Below, one piece after another: positions 1 to 9,815 of a DNA stretch of 64,000 nucleotides; within the stretch, counting starts at the first letter, position 1, and every line of letters begins with the position of its first letter. This stretch comes from Micromonospora sp. WMMD1102 (GTDB lineage: Bacteria; Actinomycetota; Actinomycetes; Mycobacteriales; Micromonosporaceae): positions 4,092,001-4,156,000 of the forward strand of contig NZ_JARUBN010000001.1 in the NCBI RefSeq assembly GCF_029626265.1, written 5' to 3'. The notes under the pieces were generated by a model. It was not told the DNA's origin. It saw only the letters and a list, made by a program, of their open reading frames with translations, and made no database searches. A program made the translations under genes and the position numbers.

Positions 1-152
1 GTGCCGTCGTACCGGGTCGCGGCGCCGGAGCCGCCGGACGACGGAGCCGCCGAGAACTCGCGCGAAATTCGTCCGGCCGGGCCGATGAGTTTCCGGCGGA
101 CCACGGGTCTGACCGCACGACAGGAACGAACGACACGGACAGGAGCAGCATC

Positions 153-980
153 ATGACGCAGTCCAGCGGCGACACGCAGGGCACCGGCCGGTACGCGGAG
201 GTCAACGGTCTCCACCTGTACTACGAGACGCACGGCTCGGACAGCCCGCTGATCCTGCTGCACGGCGGGCTCGGTTCAGGCGAGATGTTCGGCCCGGTCC
301 TGCCCGAGCTGGCGGCACGGCACCAGGTCATCGCCGTCGACTTCCAGGGGCACGGCCGGACCGCCGACATCGACCGCCCACTGGACTCGGCCCTCATGGC
401 CGACGACATCGCGGCGCTGATCGACCACCTCGGGCTGGACCAGCCGGCGGTCGTCGGATACTCGCTCGGCGGCGGCGTGGCGCTGCGCCTCGCGGCACGG
501 TACCCCGGCAAGGTCGGCCGGGTGGTGGCGGCCTCTGCCTACGCCCGGTCCGACGCGGTGTATCCGGAGATCCGGGCGCAGCAGGGCCAGGTGAGCGCGG
601 CGGCCGTCGAGTTCATGAAGGACACCCCGATGTACGAGCTCTACCAGCGGGTCGCGCCGCGTCCGGAGGACTTCCCCCGCCTGCTCGACAAGATCGGCGC
701 GGCGATGGCCGAGGACTTCGACCTCACCGAGGAGATCCGTGGCCTCCAGGTGCCCACCCTGATCGTGGCCGGCGACGCCGACATGGCTCCGCCCAGCCAC
801 TTCGTCGAGGTCTTCGCCCTGCTCGACGGTGGCCTGCGGGACGGAGGCTGGATGGGCGAGGGCCGCCCGAAGGGTGGGCACGCGCTGGCCATCCTGCCCG
901 GCTGCACCCACTACAACCTCTTCACGTCGCCGCTGTTCGCGGCGACCGCCCTCGCCTTCCTGGCCGAGGCGCAGGGCTGA
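153..980 (+). CDS. alpha/beta hydrolase
   Basis: This 275-residue protein has the alpha/beta hydrolase fold and probably hydrolyses an ester, lactone or similar small substrate in the cytoplasm. The oxyanion-hole HGG lies near residue 37 and the nucleophile elbow GYSLGG places Ser at about 104. The acid is D208 or D210 in VAGDAD, and the catalytic His is about 253 in GCTHYN. There is no signal peptide. The ATG is preceded by AGGAG with about seven bases of spacing. It stands alone and is followed by a strong hairpin (991-1036). The residues between about 225 and 245 (glycine-rich, GGWMGEGRPKGG) look like a lid or loop extension. The family is too broad to name a substrate. Confidence 0.88.
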   Translation: MTQSSGDTQGTGRYAEVNGLHLYYETHGSDSPLILLHGGLGSGEMFGPVLPELAARHQVIAVDFQGHGRTADIDRPLDSALMADDIAALIDHLGLDQPAVVGYSLGGGVALRLAARYPGKVGRVVAASAYARSDAVYPEIRAQQGQVSAAAVEFMKDTPMYELYQRVAPRPEDFPRLLDKIGAAMAEDFDLTEEIRGLQVPTLIVAGDADMAPPSHFVEVFALLDGGLRDGGWMGEGRPKGGHALAILPGCTHYNLFTSPLFAATALAFLAEAQG

Positions 981-990
981 GCGCCGCCGC

Positions 991-1036
991 CGGTCACGGC
1001 ACCCGGGCGTCCACCGGCGTCCGGATGCCGTGACCG
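991..1036 (+). terminator. hairpin terminator after the alpha/beta hydrolase
   Basis: An 11-bp perfect inverted repeat, CGGTCACGGCA with TGCCGTGACCG, starts 10 bases after the stop codon at 980. There is no T-run, as is usual for high-GC actinomycetes. The rest of 981-1278 shows no convincing gene. Confidence 0.6.
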
Positions 1037-1278
1037 ACGTCGGCCGGCCCGCCCGGAGTGCGCGGGGCCGGGGACGGTGCCGGGCTGATGCCGGAACGGG
1101 GCGCCCCGGGCGGGTCGGAGCAGTAGCGTGGGGACCGGAACGCTGCGTCACCGGTGGTCCTCGCCGGAGCCGCACCCGCCGGCCCGACTCCCGGAACCCG
1201 CAGCCGCCTGCACGGCGGGGAAGATCCCGGGAGGCGCCGACGGGCGGCATGGCGCCCTGAGCCGGCCGGGAGGCTGTG

Positions 1279-1905
1279 ATGAGCACGGGGGATCTCCGGA
1301 GCGACGCGGGCGGGACGGGAATCGGAAACCTCGACATGAAGCTCGAGGTGGTCGTCGTCCCCGTTACGGACGTCGACCGCGCGAAGGAGTTCTACGGGCG
1401 CCTCGGGTGGCGGCTCGACCGCACCCCGCCCGGCGTGGTCCAGTACACGCCGCACGGTTCCGGCTGCTCGGTGCAGTTCGGCCCGGACCTCACCTCGGCG
1501 GCGCCCGGCTCGGCCAACACCTACCTGGTCGTCTCCGACCTCGACGCGGTCCGGAACGCGCTGGTCTCCGCCGGGGTCAAGGTCGGCGACATCTTCCACC
1601 TCACTCCGGATGGCCCGGCCGACGGGCCGGATCCCGAGCGGCGCAGCTACTTCTCGCGCGCCACGCTCCGCGACCCGGACGGCAACACCTGGCTGCTCCA
1701 GGAGATCACGACCCGGCTGCCCGGACGCGTCGAGGCCGGCCCGACGTCGTTCGCCTCCACGGCCGACCTGGCGAGCGGGCTCCGGCGCGCGGCCGAGGCC
1801 CACGGCGAGCACGAGAAGCGGATTGGCCAGGAGGACGCGAACTGGCCCGACTGGTACGCGGCGTACCTGGTCAGCGAGCAGACCGGCGCGGAACCGCCCA
1901 GCTGA
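1279..1905 (+). CDS. VOC (glyoxalase/bleomycin resistance) family protein
   Basis: This 208-residue protein has a single vicinal-oxygen-chelate domain. The N-terminal strand KLEVVVVPVTDVDRAKEFY, about 20 residues in, is typical of the family. The second half has the usual pattern FSRATLRDPDGNTWLLQE near residue 135. The charged tail beyond residue 150 is an added helical region. Such proteins are metal-dependent lyases, dioxygenases or drug-binding proteins, and which one applies cannot be told here. I chose ATG 1279 over the adjacent in-frame GTG at 1276 because GGGAGG ends six bases upstream of it. The ATG preserves the same frame. Confidence 0.85.
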   Translation: MSTGDLRSDAGGTGIGNLDMKLEVVVVPVTDVDRAKEFYGRLGWRLDRTPPGVVQYTPHGSGCSVQFGPDLTSAAPGSANTYLVVSDLDAVRNALVSAGVKVGDIFHLTPDGPADGPDPERRSYFSRATLRDPDGNTWLLQEITTRLPGRVEAGPTSFASTADLASGLRRAAEAHGEHEKRIGQEDANWPDWYAAYLVSEQTGAEPPS

Positions 1906-2348
1906 GCCGTTCCGTCGGTGTGGTCACCGGCGGCATCGGTGGGGTCGGCCGTCATCGACCCCCTCGCCAAATTCCCGGCGCCCCCGGCGGGGTGGACAAC
2001 CCTGCCCGCACGCGACGGACCACCCGCGCGCCCCTACGGCCCTCGACGCCGAACTGACGACGCGCGGGTGGTCCGTCGCGCAAGATGTCGAACATTTTCG
2101 ATGTATTTCCCGGGAACCAGGCCGGACTCCCCGCCGACTATCCCCCTGGCGTGTCGCGACGGCCGGGGAGGAACGGGCAGGTGGAACGCGAGAGTTCCGT
2201 GCTCGGGCTCGATGCGGGGGTGGCCGGCGGGCCGGGCGGGCCGCCTTTCCAGCGCGCCAACCCGGGCACCGAAGGCGTATCGGAAGTGCGAGGCCCGGGG
2301 CACCGGCTGGACCGCCTGACATCAACCCCGTGACCCTTGGAGGCCCCC
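1906..2348. other. intergenic region with a perfect 20-bp inverted repeat
   Basis: These 443 bases lie between the VOC and PepSY genes. Positions 2011-2030 and 2061-2080 are perfect reverse complements (20-bp arms, 30-base loop), far stronger than an ordinary terminator. Just beyond, at 2106-2115, is the palindrome TTCCCGGGAA. A small open frame with ATG at 2085 runs to 2333 (82 codons, starting MSNIFDVFPG), but it has no clear ribosome site and a composition like its antisense frames. I do not call it a gene. Confidence 0.55.
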
Positions 2349-3833
2349 GTGTCGACCACCGCGACACCGTCATCGGAGCCGGAAACCCCGCTCGCACCAC
2401 CCGTCGCCGGCTCGCCGCCGGGTACGCCGACCGCACGCCGACGGTCGATCGGGCCGCTGGTGCTGCGGCTGCACTTCTACGCCGGAGTCCTGGTCGCGCC
2501 CTTCCTCGTCGTGGCCGCGCTGACCGGACTGGCGTTCGTGTTCAGCCCACAACTGGACAACCTGGTCTACGCCCACGAGTTGCGGGTCGACGAGGGCACC
2601 GCACCGGCCCGCCCGCTCGCCGAGCAGGTGGTCGCCGCCCGCGCCGCCCACCCGGACGGTGACCTGGCGTCGGTGACCCCGCCGGTGGCGGCGACCGACA
2701 CCACGAAGGTGGTCTTCAACCTGCCGCACCTCGGCGAGAAGCAACACACGGTGTACGTCGACCCGTACACGAACGAGGTGCGCGGCACCCTGACCACCTG
2801 GTTCGGGGAGACGCCGTTGATGACCTGGCTGGACGACCTGCACCGCAACCTGCACCTGGGTGCGGTAGGACGGCACTACTCCGAGCTTGCGGCGAGCTGG
2901 CTGTGGTTGGTCGTGCTGGGCGGCCTCTTCCTGTGGCTGCGCCGGCAGTGGCCCGGCCGGCGCAGGTTGCGCCGCACCGTCCTGCCCGACCTCGCCGCGA
3001 ACGCGGGCGTACGCCGTACCCGTGGCTGGCACGCCGCCACCGGGGTGTGGCTCGCCCTCGGGCTGCTCGTCCTCTCCGCGACCGGGTTGACCTGGTCACG
3101 CTATGCCGGCGGGAACTTCGACGTCGTCCAGAACGCGTTCGACGCGCACAGCCTCACCCTGGCCACCACCCTGCCCGGTGCCGCCCCGGGCGGTGACACC
3201 CACGGCGGCGGGCACCACGGCGGCGGCACGACGAGCGACGGCTTCGATCCGGCCGACGTGGACCGGGCCGTGTCGGTCGCCCGTTCGGCCGGCGTGGACG
3301 GGCTGGTGGTGGTCACCCCACCGGCCGGGCCGGGCACGGCCTGGGTGGTGGCACAGGACGACCCCTCCTGGCCGTACGGCTGGGACCGCGCCGCCGTCGA
3401 CCCGACGACCGGCAGCGTCGTCGCACACTCCCGGTTCGCCGACTGGCCGCTGCTGGCCCAGTTGTCCAAACTGGGTGTCGCGTTCCACATGGGCTTCCTG
3501 TTCGGGATCGTCAACCAGATCCTGCTCGCCGCCCTCGCCGTCGGGCTGCTGTGCGTGATCGTCTGGGGGTACCGGATGTGGTGGCAGCGCCGCCCCACCC
3601 GGGCCGACCGGCGCGCGCCGCTGGGTGCCCCGCCGACCCGGGGCGCGTGGCGGCAGGCCAGTCCGCCGGCCGTGGTCGTCCTGCTGCTGGTCGCGGTCGC
3701 GGTCGGCTGGGCGATGCCGACGCTCGGCGTCACCCTCGGCGCGTTCCTCGTCGTCGACCTGGTGCTCGGCGCGGTGAAACGCCGCCGGGCCCGGCGGGCG
3801 ATCCCGACGTCACCCGCACCCGCCGGCAACTGA
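2349..3833 (+). CDS. PepSY-associated membrane protein
   Basis: This 494-residue membrane protein belongs to the PepSY_TM group, whose members are often linked to iron or copper acquisition or to membrane-bound reductases. A Pro/Ser-rich cytoplasmic start is followed by TM1 (LHFYAGVLVAPFLVVAALTG, about 40-60). A long extracytoplasmic PepSY region follows, then a TM pair around the motif DDLHRNLHLG and the WLWLVVLGGLFLWLR segment. A second soluble region carries a His/Gly-rich stretch (GGGHHGGG), and further TM segments include FHMGFLFGIVNQILLAALA. I start at GTG 2349 because GGAGG lies six bases upstream. The TTG at 2337 overlaps that ribosome site. The gene is alone and ends in a strong hairpin. 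Confidence 0.85.
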   Translation: MSTTATPSSEPETPLAPPVAGSPPGTPTARRRSIGPLVLRLHFYAGVLVAPFLVVAALTGLAFVFSPQLDNLVYAHELRVDEGTAPARPLAEQVVAARAAHPDGDLASVTPPVAATDTTKVVFNLPHLGEKQHTVYVDPYTNEVRGTLTTWFGETPLMTWLDDLHRNLHLGAVGRHYSELAASWLWLVVLGGLFLWLRRQWPGRRRLRRTVLPDLAANAGVRRTRGWHAATGVWLALGLLVLSATGLTWSRYAGGNFDVVQNAFDAHSLTLATTLPGAAPGGDTHGGGHHGGGTTSDGFDPADVDRAVSVARSAGVDGLVVVTPPAGPGTAWVVAQDDPSWPYGWDRAAVDPTTGSVVAHSRFADWPLLAQLSKLGVAFHMGFLFGIVNQILLAALAVGLLCVIVWGYRMWWQRRPTRADRRAPLGAPPTRGAWRQASPPAVVVLLLVAVAVGWAMPTLGVTLGAFLVVDLVLGAVKRRRARRAIPTSPAPAGN

Positions 3834-3839
3834 AAACCC

Positions 3840-3877
3840 GCCGGCCCACCCGCCCGTCACCCGGCGGGTGGGCCGGC
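3840..3877 (+). terminator. strong hairpin terminator after the PepSY gene
   Basis: A perfect 15-bp stem (3840-3854 with 3863-3877, 8-base loop) begins seven bases after the stop codon. Confidence 0.8.
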
Positions 3878-4089
3878 ATGCCGCTGATAGCCGAATGAAT
3901 GGCGATAACCCCGCCTCCGGTACGGCAAAACCGTAGTTCCCCCGGTTTGCAGATGGTTGCCCAGCGTTGTCGCACGGTCACTTGACGCTGGTGCGGTTGT
4001 GTAAAGATCACCGACGTAGCCACCGTTACGCCGGGGCATCCGTCACCGCCGCGCACGTGAACCGTTGCTGGCGAACGAAAGGGGACGCC
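3878..4089 (+). promoter_or_regulatory. upstream region of the NRPS gene
   Basis: This stretch is less GC-rich than its surroundings. AAACCG and CGGTTT form an inverted repeat at about 3928-3948. A TTGACG hexamer at 3982-3987 is followed by TAAAGAT at 4002-4008. The 14-base spacing is short, so the promoter call is weak. AAAGGGG just before GTG 4090 is a good ribosome site. Confidence 0.3.
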
Positions 4090-4500
4090 GTGTCGCTCCA
4101 GGCTGGACAGCCGCCCGTCGGGTTGGTCCACGAGGCATTCGAAGCACAGGTGGGGCGGTCGCCGACGGCGACCGCCCTCGTCGTGGGCCGGGAACGGTTC
4201 GGTTACACCGATCTCGACAATCGGGCCGACCGGGTCGCCTCGGCGTTGCGGGACCGGGGCGTCGGCCGGGGCGACCTGGTCGGCGTATGCCTGCCCCGGA
4301 CCGCCTGGCTGGTCCCCACACTCCTGGGCGTGCTCAAGTCCGGGGCGGCGTACGTGCCGCTCGACCCGGGCTATCCCGCCGACCGGCTGCGGCTGATCAC
4401 CGAGGACGCCCGGCTGCGCCTGGTGGTCTGCGACGGGTCGAGCAGCGCACTGGCCGGTACCGCCGGAGCCGCCGTACTCGACGTGGCCGACCTGCCCGCC

Positions 4501-4584
4501 GAGCCGGCCCGGAACCGTGCCGAGCCCGCCCGGGAACGCGCCGAGCCGGCCCGGAAGGATGCCGAGCCCGCCCGGGAACGTGCC
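4501..4584 (+). repeat. four 21-bp in-frame tandem repeats inside A1
   Basis: Four 21-bp units (4501, 4522, 4543, 4564) encode EPARNRA-like heptapeptides directly before the A3 core motif. They form an in-frame, charged low-complexity loop. Confidence 0.85.
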
Positions 4585-7500
4585 GGGGGAGAGCCGGACG
4601 ACCTGGCGTACGTGCTCTACACCTCCGGCTCCACCGGGCAGCCCAAGGGAGTGCCGCTGGCCCACCGCAACGCCATGGCGTTCCTGCGCTGGGCCGCCGA
4701 CGCGTACGGCCCGGACGAGTTGCGCGGCAGCCTCGCCGGGGCGTCGGTCTGCTTCGACTTCTCGGTGCTGGAGATCTTCGCGCCGCTGGTCACCGGTGGC
4801 ACCGTGATCCTGGCCGAGACCGTCTTCGCGCTGCCGCAACTGCCGGCCCGGGACGAGGTGACGATGCTCTGCGGGCCGCCCTCCGCGCTCTCCGTCCTGC
4901 TCGGCCGGGCACTGCCGTCCGGTGTCCGGACCGTCACCTTCGGTGGCGAGGTGCTGAGCGCGGCACTCGCCGCCCGGGCGTACGCCAACCCGGGGCTGCG
5001 CCGCGTGGTCAACATCTACGGGCCGACCGAGACCACCACCGCCGTACTCGCCGACGAGGTCCCGCCGGGCGGCGAGCCCTGCCTCGGCCGGCCGATCGCC
5101 GGGGCGGTGCTGTCGATCCGGGACGACGACGGCCGACCCGTCCCCGACGGCGAGGCGGGCGAACTGTGGATCGCGGGACCAGGGGTCGGCACCGGCTACC
5201 TCGACCGCCCCGAGCTGACCGCCGGACGTTACGTCGACCGGGACGGGCGGCGGCACTACCGCACCGGTGACCTGGTGCGGCGCCGGGACGACCGGTACGC
5301 GTTCGTCGGCCGGCGCGACGACCAGGTGAAGGTACGCGGGTTCCGGGTCGAGCCGGGCGAGGTGCAGGCGGCGCTGGCCGGCCATCCCGGGGTACGGGCC
5401 ACGGTGGTGTTCGCCCCGCTCGACCCGTACGGCACCCGCCGGCTGGTCGGCTACGTCGAGCCGTCCGCGCCGGTGACCGAGTCGGAGTTGACGGCGTACC
5501 TGCGCGACCGGCTGCCCGGCTTCATGGTGCCGTCCCGGATCGCGGTGCTGGACCGACTGCCGCTCGGGCCGACCGGGAAGGTGGACCGGGCCGCCCTGCC
5601 CGAGGTCGAGATCGCCCGCACCGAGGACGGGACGTACCTCGCGCCGCAGGGCGGGGTCGAGGAGGCGCTCGCCCGGCTGGTGGCCGAGACACTGGGCGTG
5701 CACCGGGTCGGCCGGCACGACCGCTTCACCGAGCTGGGCGGGCACTCGCTGGCCGCCGCCCGGCTGCTGGCCCGGATCGCCGACGAGCACGGGGTCGCGG
5801 TACCCCTCGGCCGGTTCCTGGGCGCGCCGACGGTGGCGGAGCTGGCCCGGGAGCTGACGCCGGAGCGGGCCCGGCCGGTGCCGGTCCGGGAGCACCGCGA
5901 CCGCCATCCGCTCACCGACATGCAGCGGGTCTTCTGGATGCTGCGCCAGGTGACCGGCACGCCGTGGGTCTCCACCGTGGGCTCCGGCTGGCGGTCACCG
6001 GGCTGACCGACGTGGCGCAGCTGCGTGCCGCGCTGGCCGCCGTGGTGGTCCGGCACGAGTCGCTGCGCACCCGGATCCTCGACGGCCAGCACGGCCCGTA
6101 CGCCGTGGTGGCACCGCCCGCCCCGGTACCGGTCACCGAGCTGACCGACCGGCACGGACAGCCCACCCCCACACCGCGGACCGAGCCGACCGACCGGCAC
6201 GGGCGGCGCGACCCGCTGGCCGTCCGGAGCGCCGACCGGGACGGGACCTCGCCGACGGCGGCCGGTCCGTTCGGCGGGCTGGACGAGCAGCGGCGACGCC
6301 GGCTGGCGGGCGGCTTCGCGGCACAGCCGTTCGACCTGGCCGGCGACGTGCCGATGATCCGGGCCGGCGTGCTCTGGACCGGCCCGGATCAGGCCGAACT
6401 CGCGGTAGCGGTGGACCACACCGGTTTCGACGGGGTGTCGATCGGCGTACTCATGCGGGACCTGGCGCTCGCCCTGGCGGCGGTCCGGTCCGGCGCCGAC
6501 CCGGTCGCGGCGATTCCACCGCTGCCCGTCCAGGTCTCCGACGTGGCGATCGCCGACGAACGCGCCCGGTCCGGCGCCGGACCCGCCGTCCAGGAGTTCT
6601 GGAAGTCCGTTCTGGACGGTGTCGATCCGCCGTACGACCTGCCGGGCCGGGCACGACGGGGACCGAGCCGGCACGCCGGCCGGCGGGTGGTCCGCCCGAT
6701 CGACCCCGGGCTGCGGGCCGGGATCACCGCGCTCGGCGAGCGGGACGGGCTGACCCCGTACGCGATCTGGGCCGCCTCGCTGGCCGTGCTCCTGGACGGG
6801 CTCACCGGGCGGCCCGACACCCTGCTCGGGGTCGCCGCCGCCAACCGCGACCGGCCGGGACTGGACCGGCTGATCGGTGCGCTGATCGACGTACTCCCGG
6901 TCCGGGTCGACTGCGCCGACGACCCCTCCTTCGCGGGCCTGGCCGCCCGGGTCGCGACGGACACCGCGCGGGTACTGGCCCACCGGGACGTGGCCGTCGG
7001 CGACCTGCCCCGGCTGACCGGACTGGTACGCCCGCTCGGCGCCGGCCTCACCCCGGTGGTGCTCTCGGTGCAGCCGGAGGGGCTGCCGATGGAGGTGACC
7101 GAGGGCGGCGGCACCGTACGCCTGCTCGGCGAGCTGGACACCGGCGCCGCGCAGAACGAGCTGACCGTCTACGTCAACGCCGGCGTGGACGGTCCCGAAC
7201 TGCACGTCGAGTACGACGTCGACCGGTTCACGGCCGCCGACGGGGAACGGATCGCGGACCGGTTGCTCCGGCTGCTCGGTGCGGCCCTCGCCGGGCCGGA
7301 CCGGCCGGTCTCGACGCTGCCGCTGCTCGACGACGCCGAGCGGAGCTGGCTGCTGCGGGTCGGCGACGGCGGCCCGGTGCCGGCGCAGACCCCGGCGAGC
7401 GTGCTGCCGGCGATCTTCGCCCGGGCGGCGGCCACCCCGGAGGCGGTCGCGGTGGTCGGTCCGGCCGGCACCCTCGACTACGCCGGTCTCGCCGCGCACG

Positions 7501-8427
7501 CCGAGCGGGTCGCCCAGCACCTGGTCGCACTCGGCGCCGGGCCGGACGCGCCGGTCGGGGTCTGCCTGCCCCGCGACCACCTGCTGCCGGCGACCCTGCT
7601 CGGGGTGCTCCGGGCCGGCGGCGCGTACCTGCCGCTGGAGCCGGACCAGCCGGTCGACCGGCTCCGGCACCAGGCCGCCGAGGGCGGGGTACGCCTCGTC
7701 CTGGTCACCCCGGCCACCACCGGCGCGGTCGCCGGGCTGCCCGGGGTCCGGCTGGTCGACGTGACAGCCGTACCGGGCGCCGACGCCGGGGCCACACTGC
7801 CGCCGATGCCGTCCGCCGACTCGCTGGCGTACGTGCTCTACACCTCCGGCTCCACCGGTCGGCCGAAGGGCGTGGAGGTCACCCACGGCAACCTGGCCAG
7901 CTATCTGTCGGCGATGCGCGACGAACCCGGGTACGCCCCGACCGACGTCTTCCTGGCCGTCGCCCCGCTCTCCTTCGACCTGTCCTGTTTCGAGCTGTGG
8001 CTGCCGCTGATGCTCGGCGCCCGCACCGTCGTCGTCGGCCGGGACACCGCCGTCGACGGTCCGGGCCTGGCGGCCCGGGTCGAGGCGACCGGGGTGACGG
8101 CGATGCTCGTCACCCCGTCGACGCTGCGGCTGATGCTGGCGGCCGGCTGGCGCGGCGGGCCGCAGGTCCGGGTGATCAGCTGCGGGGAGCCGCTGGACGC
8201 CGGGCTCGCCGACGAGCTGACCGGGATGCTGGGCCAGCTCTTCGACGGGTACGGGCCGACCGAGGCGACCGTCCTGGTGACCTGCCATCCGATCCCACCC
8301 GGGACACCTGGGCCGGTGTCGATCGGCGGGCCGATCAGGGGCGCCCGGCTCTACGTGCTGGACCGGGCGGGCCGGCTCGCCCCGCCGGGCGTGACGGGAG
8401 AACTCTGGATCGGCGGCGCCGGGGTGG

Positions 8428-8437
8428 CCCGGGGCTA
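8428..8437. repeat. left copy of the IS target-site duplication
   Basis: CCCGGGGCTA is repeated exactly at 9806-9815 on the other side of the IS. The 10-bp length matches the 8-10 bp duplications known for ISAs1-family elements. Confidence 0.92.
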
Positions 8438-9805
8438 CAGGGTCATTGCGTTCTGGGGTAGCTGCTGGTCATTGCAGTGATGAGGTCGTGCGGGCGACGG
8501 TCGGCGCGTCTGGTGGCGCGGGCGATGTTGGTATCGCCGTTGGTGCGGTGGTAACTGGCCGCGGTGTTACGTAGCGTCGCCATGATTGCGGGGCCGGTGC
8601 CGGTTCTGGCTTGGTGGAGGTCTTCACGGAACGTGACGTCGCGGACATGATGGACCTGATTCTCGATCAGCCACTCGTTTCGGGCCCAGGACTGCAGGTC
8701 CGCGGGTTGGGCGTGCTCGGCGGGGAGGGAGATGGTGTAGTAGGCGGTTTCCCTGGTGGTCTTGCCCTTGAGGGTGCGGGTGCGGGTGATCCGGACGGCC
8801 TGCTCGGCGTGAGGGAACAGCAGACCGCCGGGGGTGGCTACGGTGAGCGCCTTGACCGTGCGGGTCTCCCGCCGGCCGTGACCGGTTTCGCGGCGTCGGT
8901 CACCCACCGGGACCTGGGCCCAGGGCAAGGCCTTGAGCTGGGCAAACACGGTCGGCTGGTTACCTTTGACCGGGATGAGCAGGTCGGCGCCGCGAGCGGC
9001 GACCTCGGTCGCGTGGCTGGTCTGTGTATGGAGGGCGTCGGCCACGAAGATGAGGCCGTCCAGGCTACCCAGAACCTGTTCGACCGCGTCCAGCAGTGGG
9101 GTGAACGCGGGGATTTCGTTGCTTTTCGCGGCCACGGTGACCTGAGCGAGCACGATGCCGGTGCTGGTGTCCAGCGCGGACAGCAGGTGGACCCGGCTGC
9201 CATCGGCGCGGCGGGCGCCGCGCATGGTCTTGCCGTCGATGGCGATGACGATCCGGTACCGCCGAGGTCGGGGCGTGACCGGAGGCGGGACGCGGGTACG
9301 CAGCCAGTCGGCGAGCACGGTGGCCAGCAGGTCAGCGTCCAACCTGGTCAGCAGCCGCCAGATCGTGGTCGCGGCCGGGACGGCGCGGATGAACCCGAGC
9401 CGGGCCCTGGCGAGGTCATCGAGGTCGTGCAGCCAGTCCGCGATGGCCGCGAACGATGATGCGCCGGCGGTCACGGCGCACACCGCGACGGTCAGTAGCC
9501 CGACGAGCGGGTAACGCGCCCCACGCGGGGACCGGGGGTCCGCGATGGTGGCCAACGAGTGCTGGAGCCCAGCTTCTTCACCCTCGGTGACAAGGCGCGG
9601 TGGCGAGTCGGTGGGGGTGCGAACTGCGGACAGTACCTGAATCGGGCATGCTGACATCGCGGGTGAGGTCCTCAAGGTGTCCGGGAGCGTCGAGAACTCC
9701 ATGATCACCTACAGGCCTCACCCGCCTTCCTCAACCCCGCAAGGGTCCGCCCACCCCGGGAATCCCCAGTTCAACGGCCACTCGACCAAACACGCAATAG
9801 CCCTG
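8438..9805 (-). mobile_element. ISAs1-family insertion sequence, complete
   Basis: This 1368-bp element has imperfect terminal inverted repeats. The left end reads CAGGGTCATTGCGTTCTGG, and the right end read inward is CAGGGCTATTGCGTGTTTGG. It carries one transposase gene on the minus strand and is flanked by a perfect 10-bp duplication. It interrupts the second NRPS adenylation domain between Tyr and Arg of GVARGYRNRPDL. Removing the element and one duplication copy restores that peptide. Both ends, the transposase and the duplication are intact, so it looks recent and potentially mobile. Confidence 0.93.
8443..9708 (-). CDS. ISAs1-family transposase
   Basis: This 421-residue DDE transposase belongs to the ISAs1 family (related to E. 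coli H-repeat proteins). An N-terminal DDE-associated region (LATIADPRSPRGARYPLVGLL) precedes the catalytic core. The first Asp lies in IAIDGKTMRGA, the second in FVADALHTQ, and the Glu in the NEWLIENQVHHVRDVTF region. The family's hallmark IAIDGK(T/S)xRG is clear. The stop codon lies inside the left inverted repeat, a compact arrangement common in IS elements. The start is uncertain: ATG 9708 or ATG 9702 (MEFSTLP) are both possible, and the latter follows AGGTG. No frameshift or internal stop is visible. Confidence 0.93.
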   Translation of the reverse strand: MIMEFSTLPDTLRTSPAMSACPIQVLSAVRTPTDSPPRLVTEGEEAGLQHSLATIADPRSPRGARYPLVGLLTVAVCAVTAGASSFAAIADWLHDLDDLARARLGFIRAVPAATTIWRLLTRLDADLLATVLADWLRTRVPPPVTPRPRRYRIVIAIDGKTMRGARRADGSRVHLLSALDTSTGIVLAQVTVAAKSNEIPAFTPLLDAVEQVLGSLDGLIFVADALHTQTSHATEVAARGADLLIPVKGNQPTVFAQLKALPWAQVPVGDRRRETGHGRRETRTVKALTVATPGGLLFPHAEQAVRITRTRTLKGKTTRETAYYTISLPAEHAQPADLQSWARNEWLIENQVHHVRDVTFREDLHQARTGTGPAIMATLRNTAASYHRTNGDTNIARATRRADRRPHDLITAMTSSYPRTQ

Positions 9806-9815
9806 CCCGGGGCTA
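9806..9815. repeat. right copy of the IS target-site duplication
   Basis: CCCGGGGCTA, identical to 8428-8437. Confidence 0.92.

Larger units (their letters stand above)
4090..8437 (+). pseudogene. NRPS, 5' part: A1-T1-C-A2 (frameshifted, interrupted by an IS)
   Basis: This is the loading and first extension part of a nonribosomal peptide synthetase. From GTG 4090 the first frame encodes an adenylation domain (A3 motif YTSGSTGQPKG, A5 YGPTETT, A10 GPTGKVDRAALPE). A carrier domain (ELGGHSLAAARL, pantetheine Ser) and the first residues of a condensation domain (HPLTDMQRVFWML) follow, and the frame stops at 6006. The condensation domain resumes one frame over from about 5970. Its His motif reads DHTGFDG, keeping the second His. 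A second adenylation domain follows (YTSGSTGRPKG, DGYGPTEAT) until GVARGY at 8437, where an IS interrupts it. Restoring one base in the G-run near 5979-5981 would rejoin the frames. With no condensation domain first, the opening module looks like an initiation module. Confidence 0.85.

Noticed and set aside
2085..2333. Small 82-codon gene before the PepSY gene
   Set aside because: No ribosome site, no known domain, composition like neighbouring non-coding frames.
3730..5907. Very long leftward open frame (over 700 codons) opposite the NRPS, and similar long antisense frames elsewhere
   Set aside because: High GC makes stop codons rare on both strands. These frames are rich in Arg, Gly and Pro, have no domain patterns and lie opposite clear genes.
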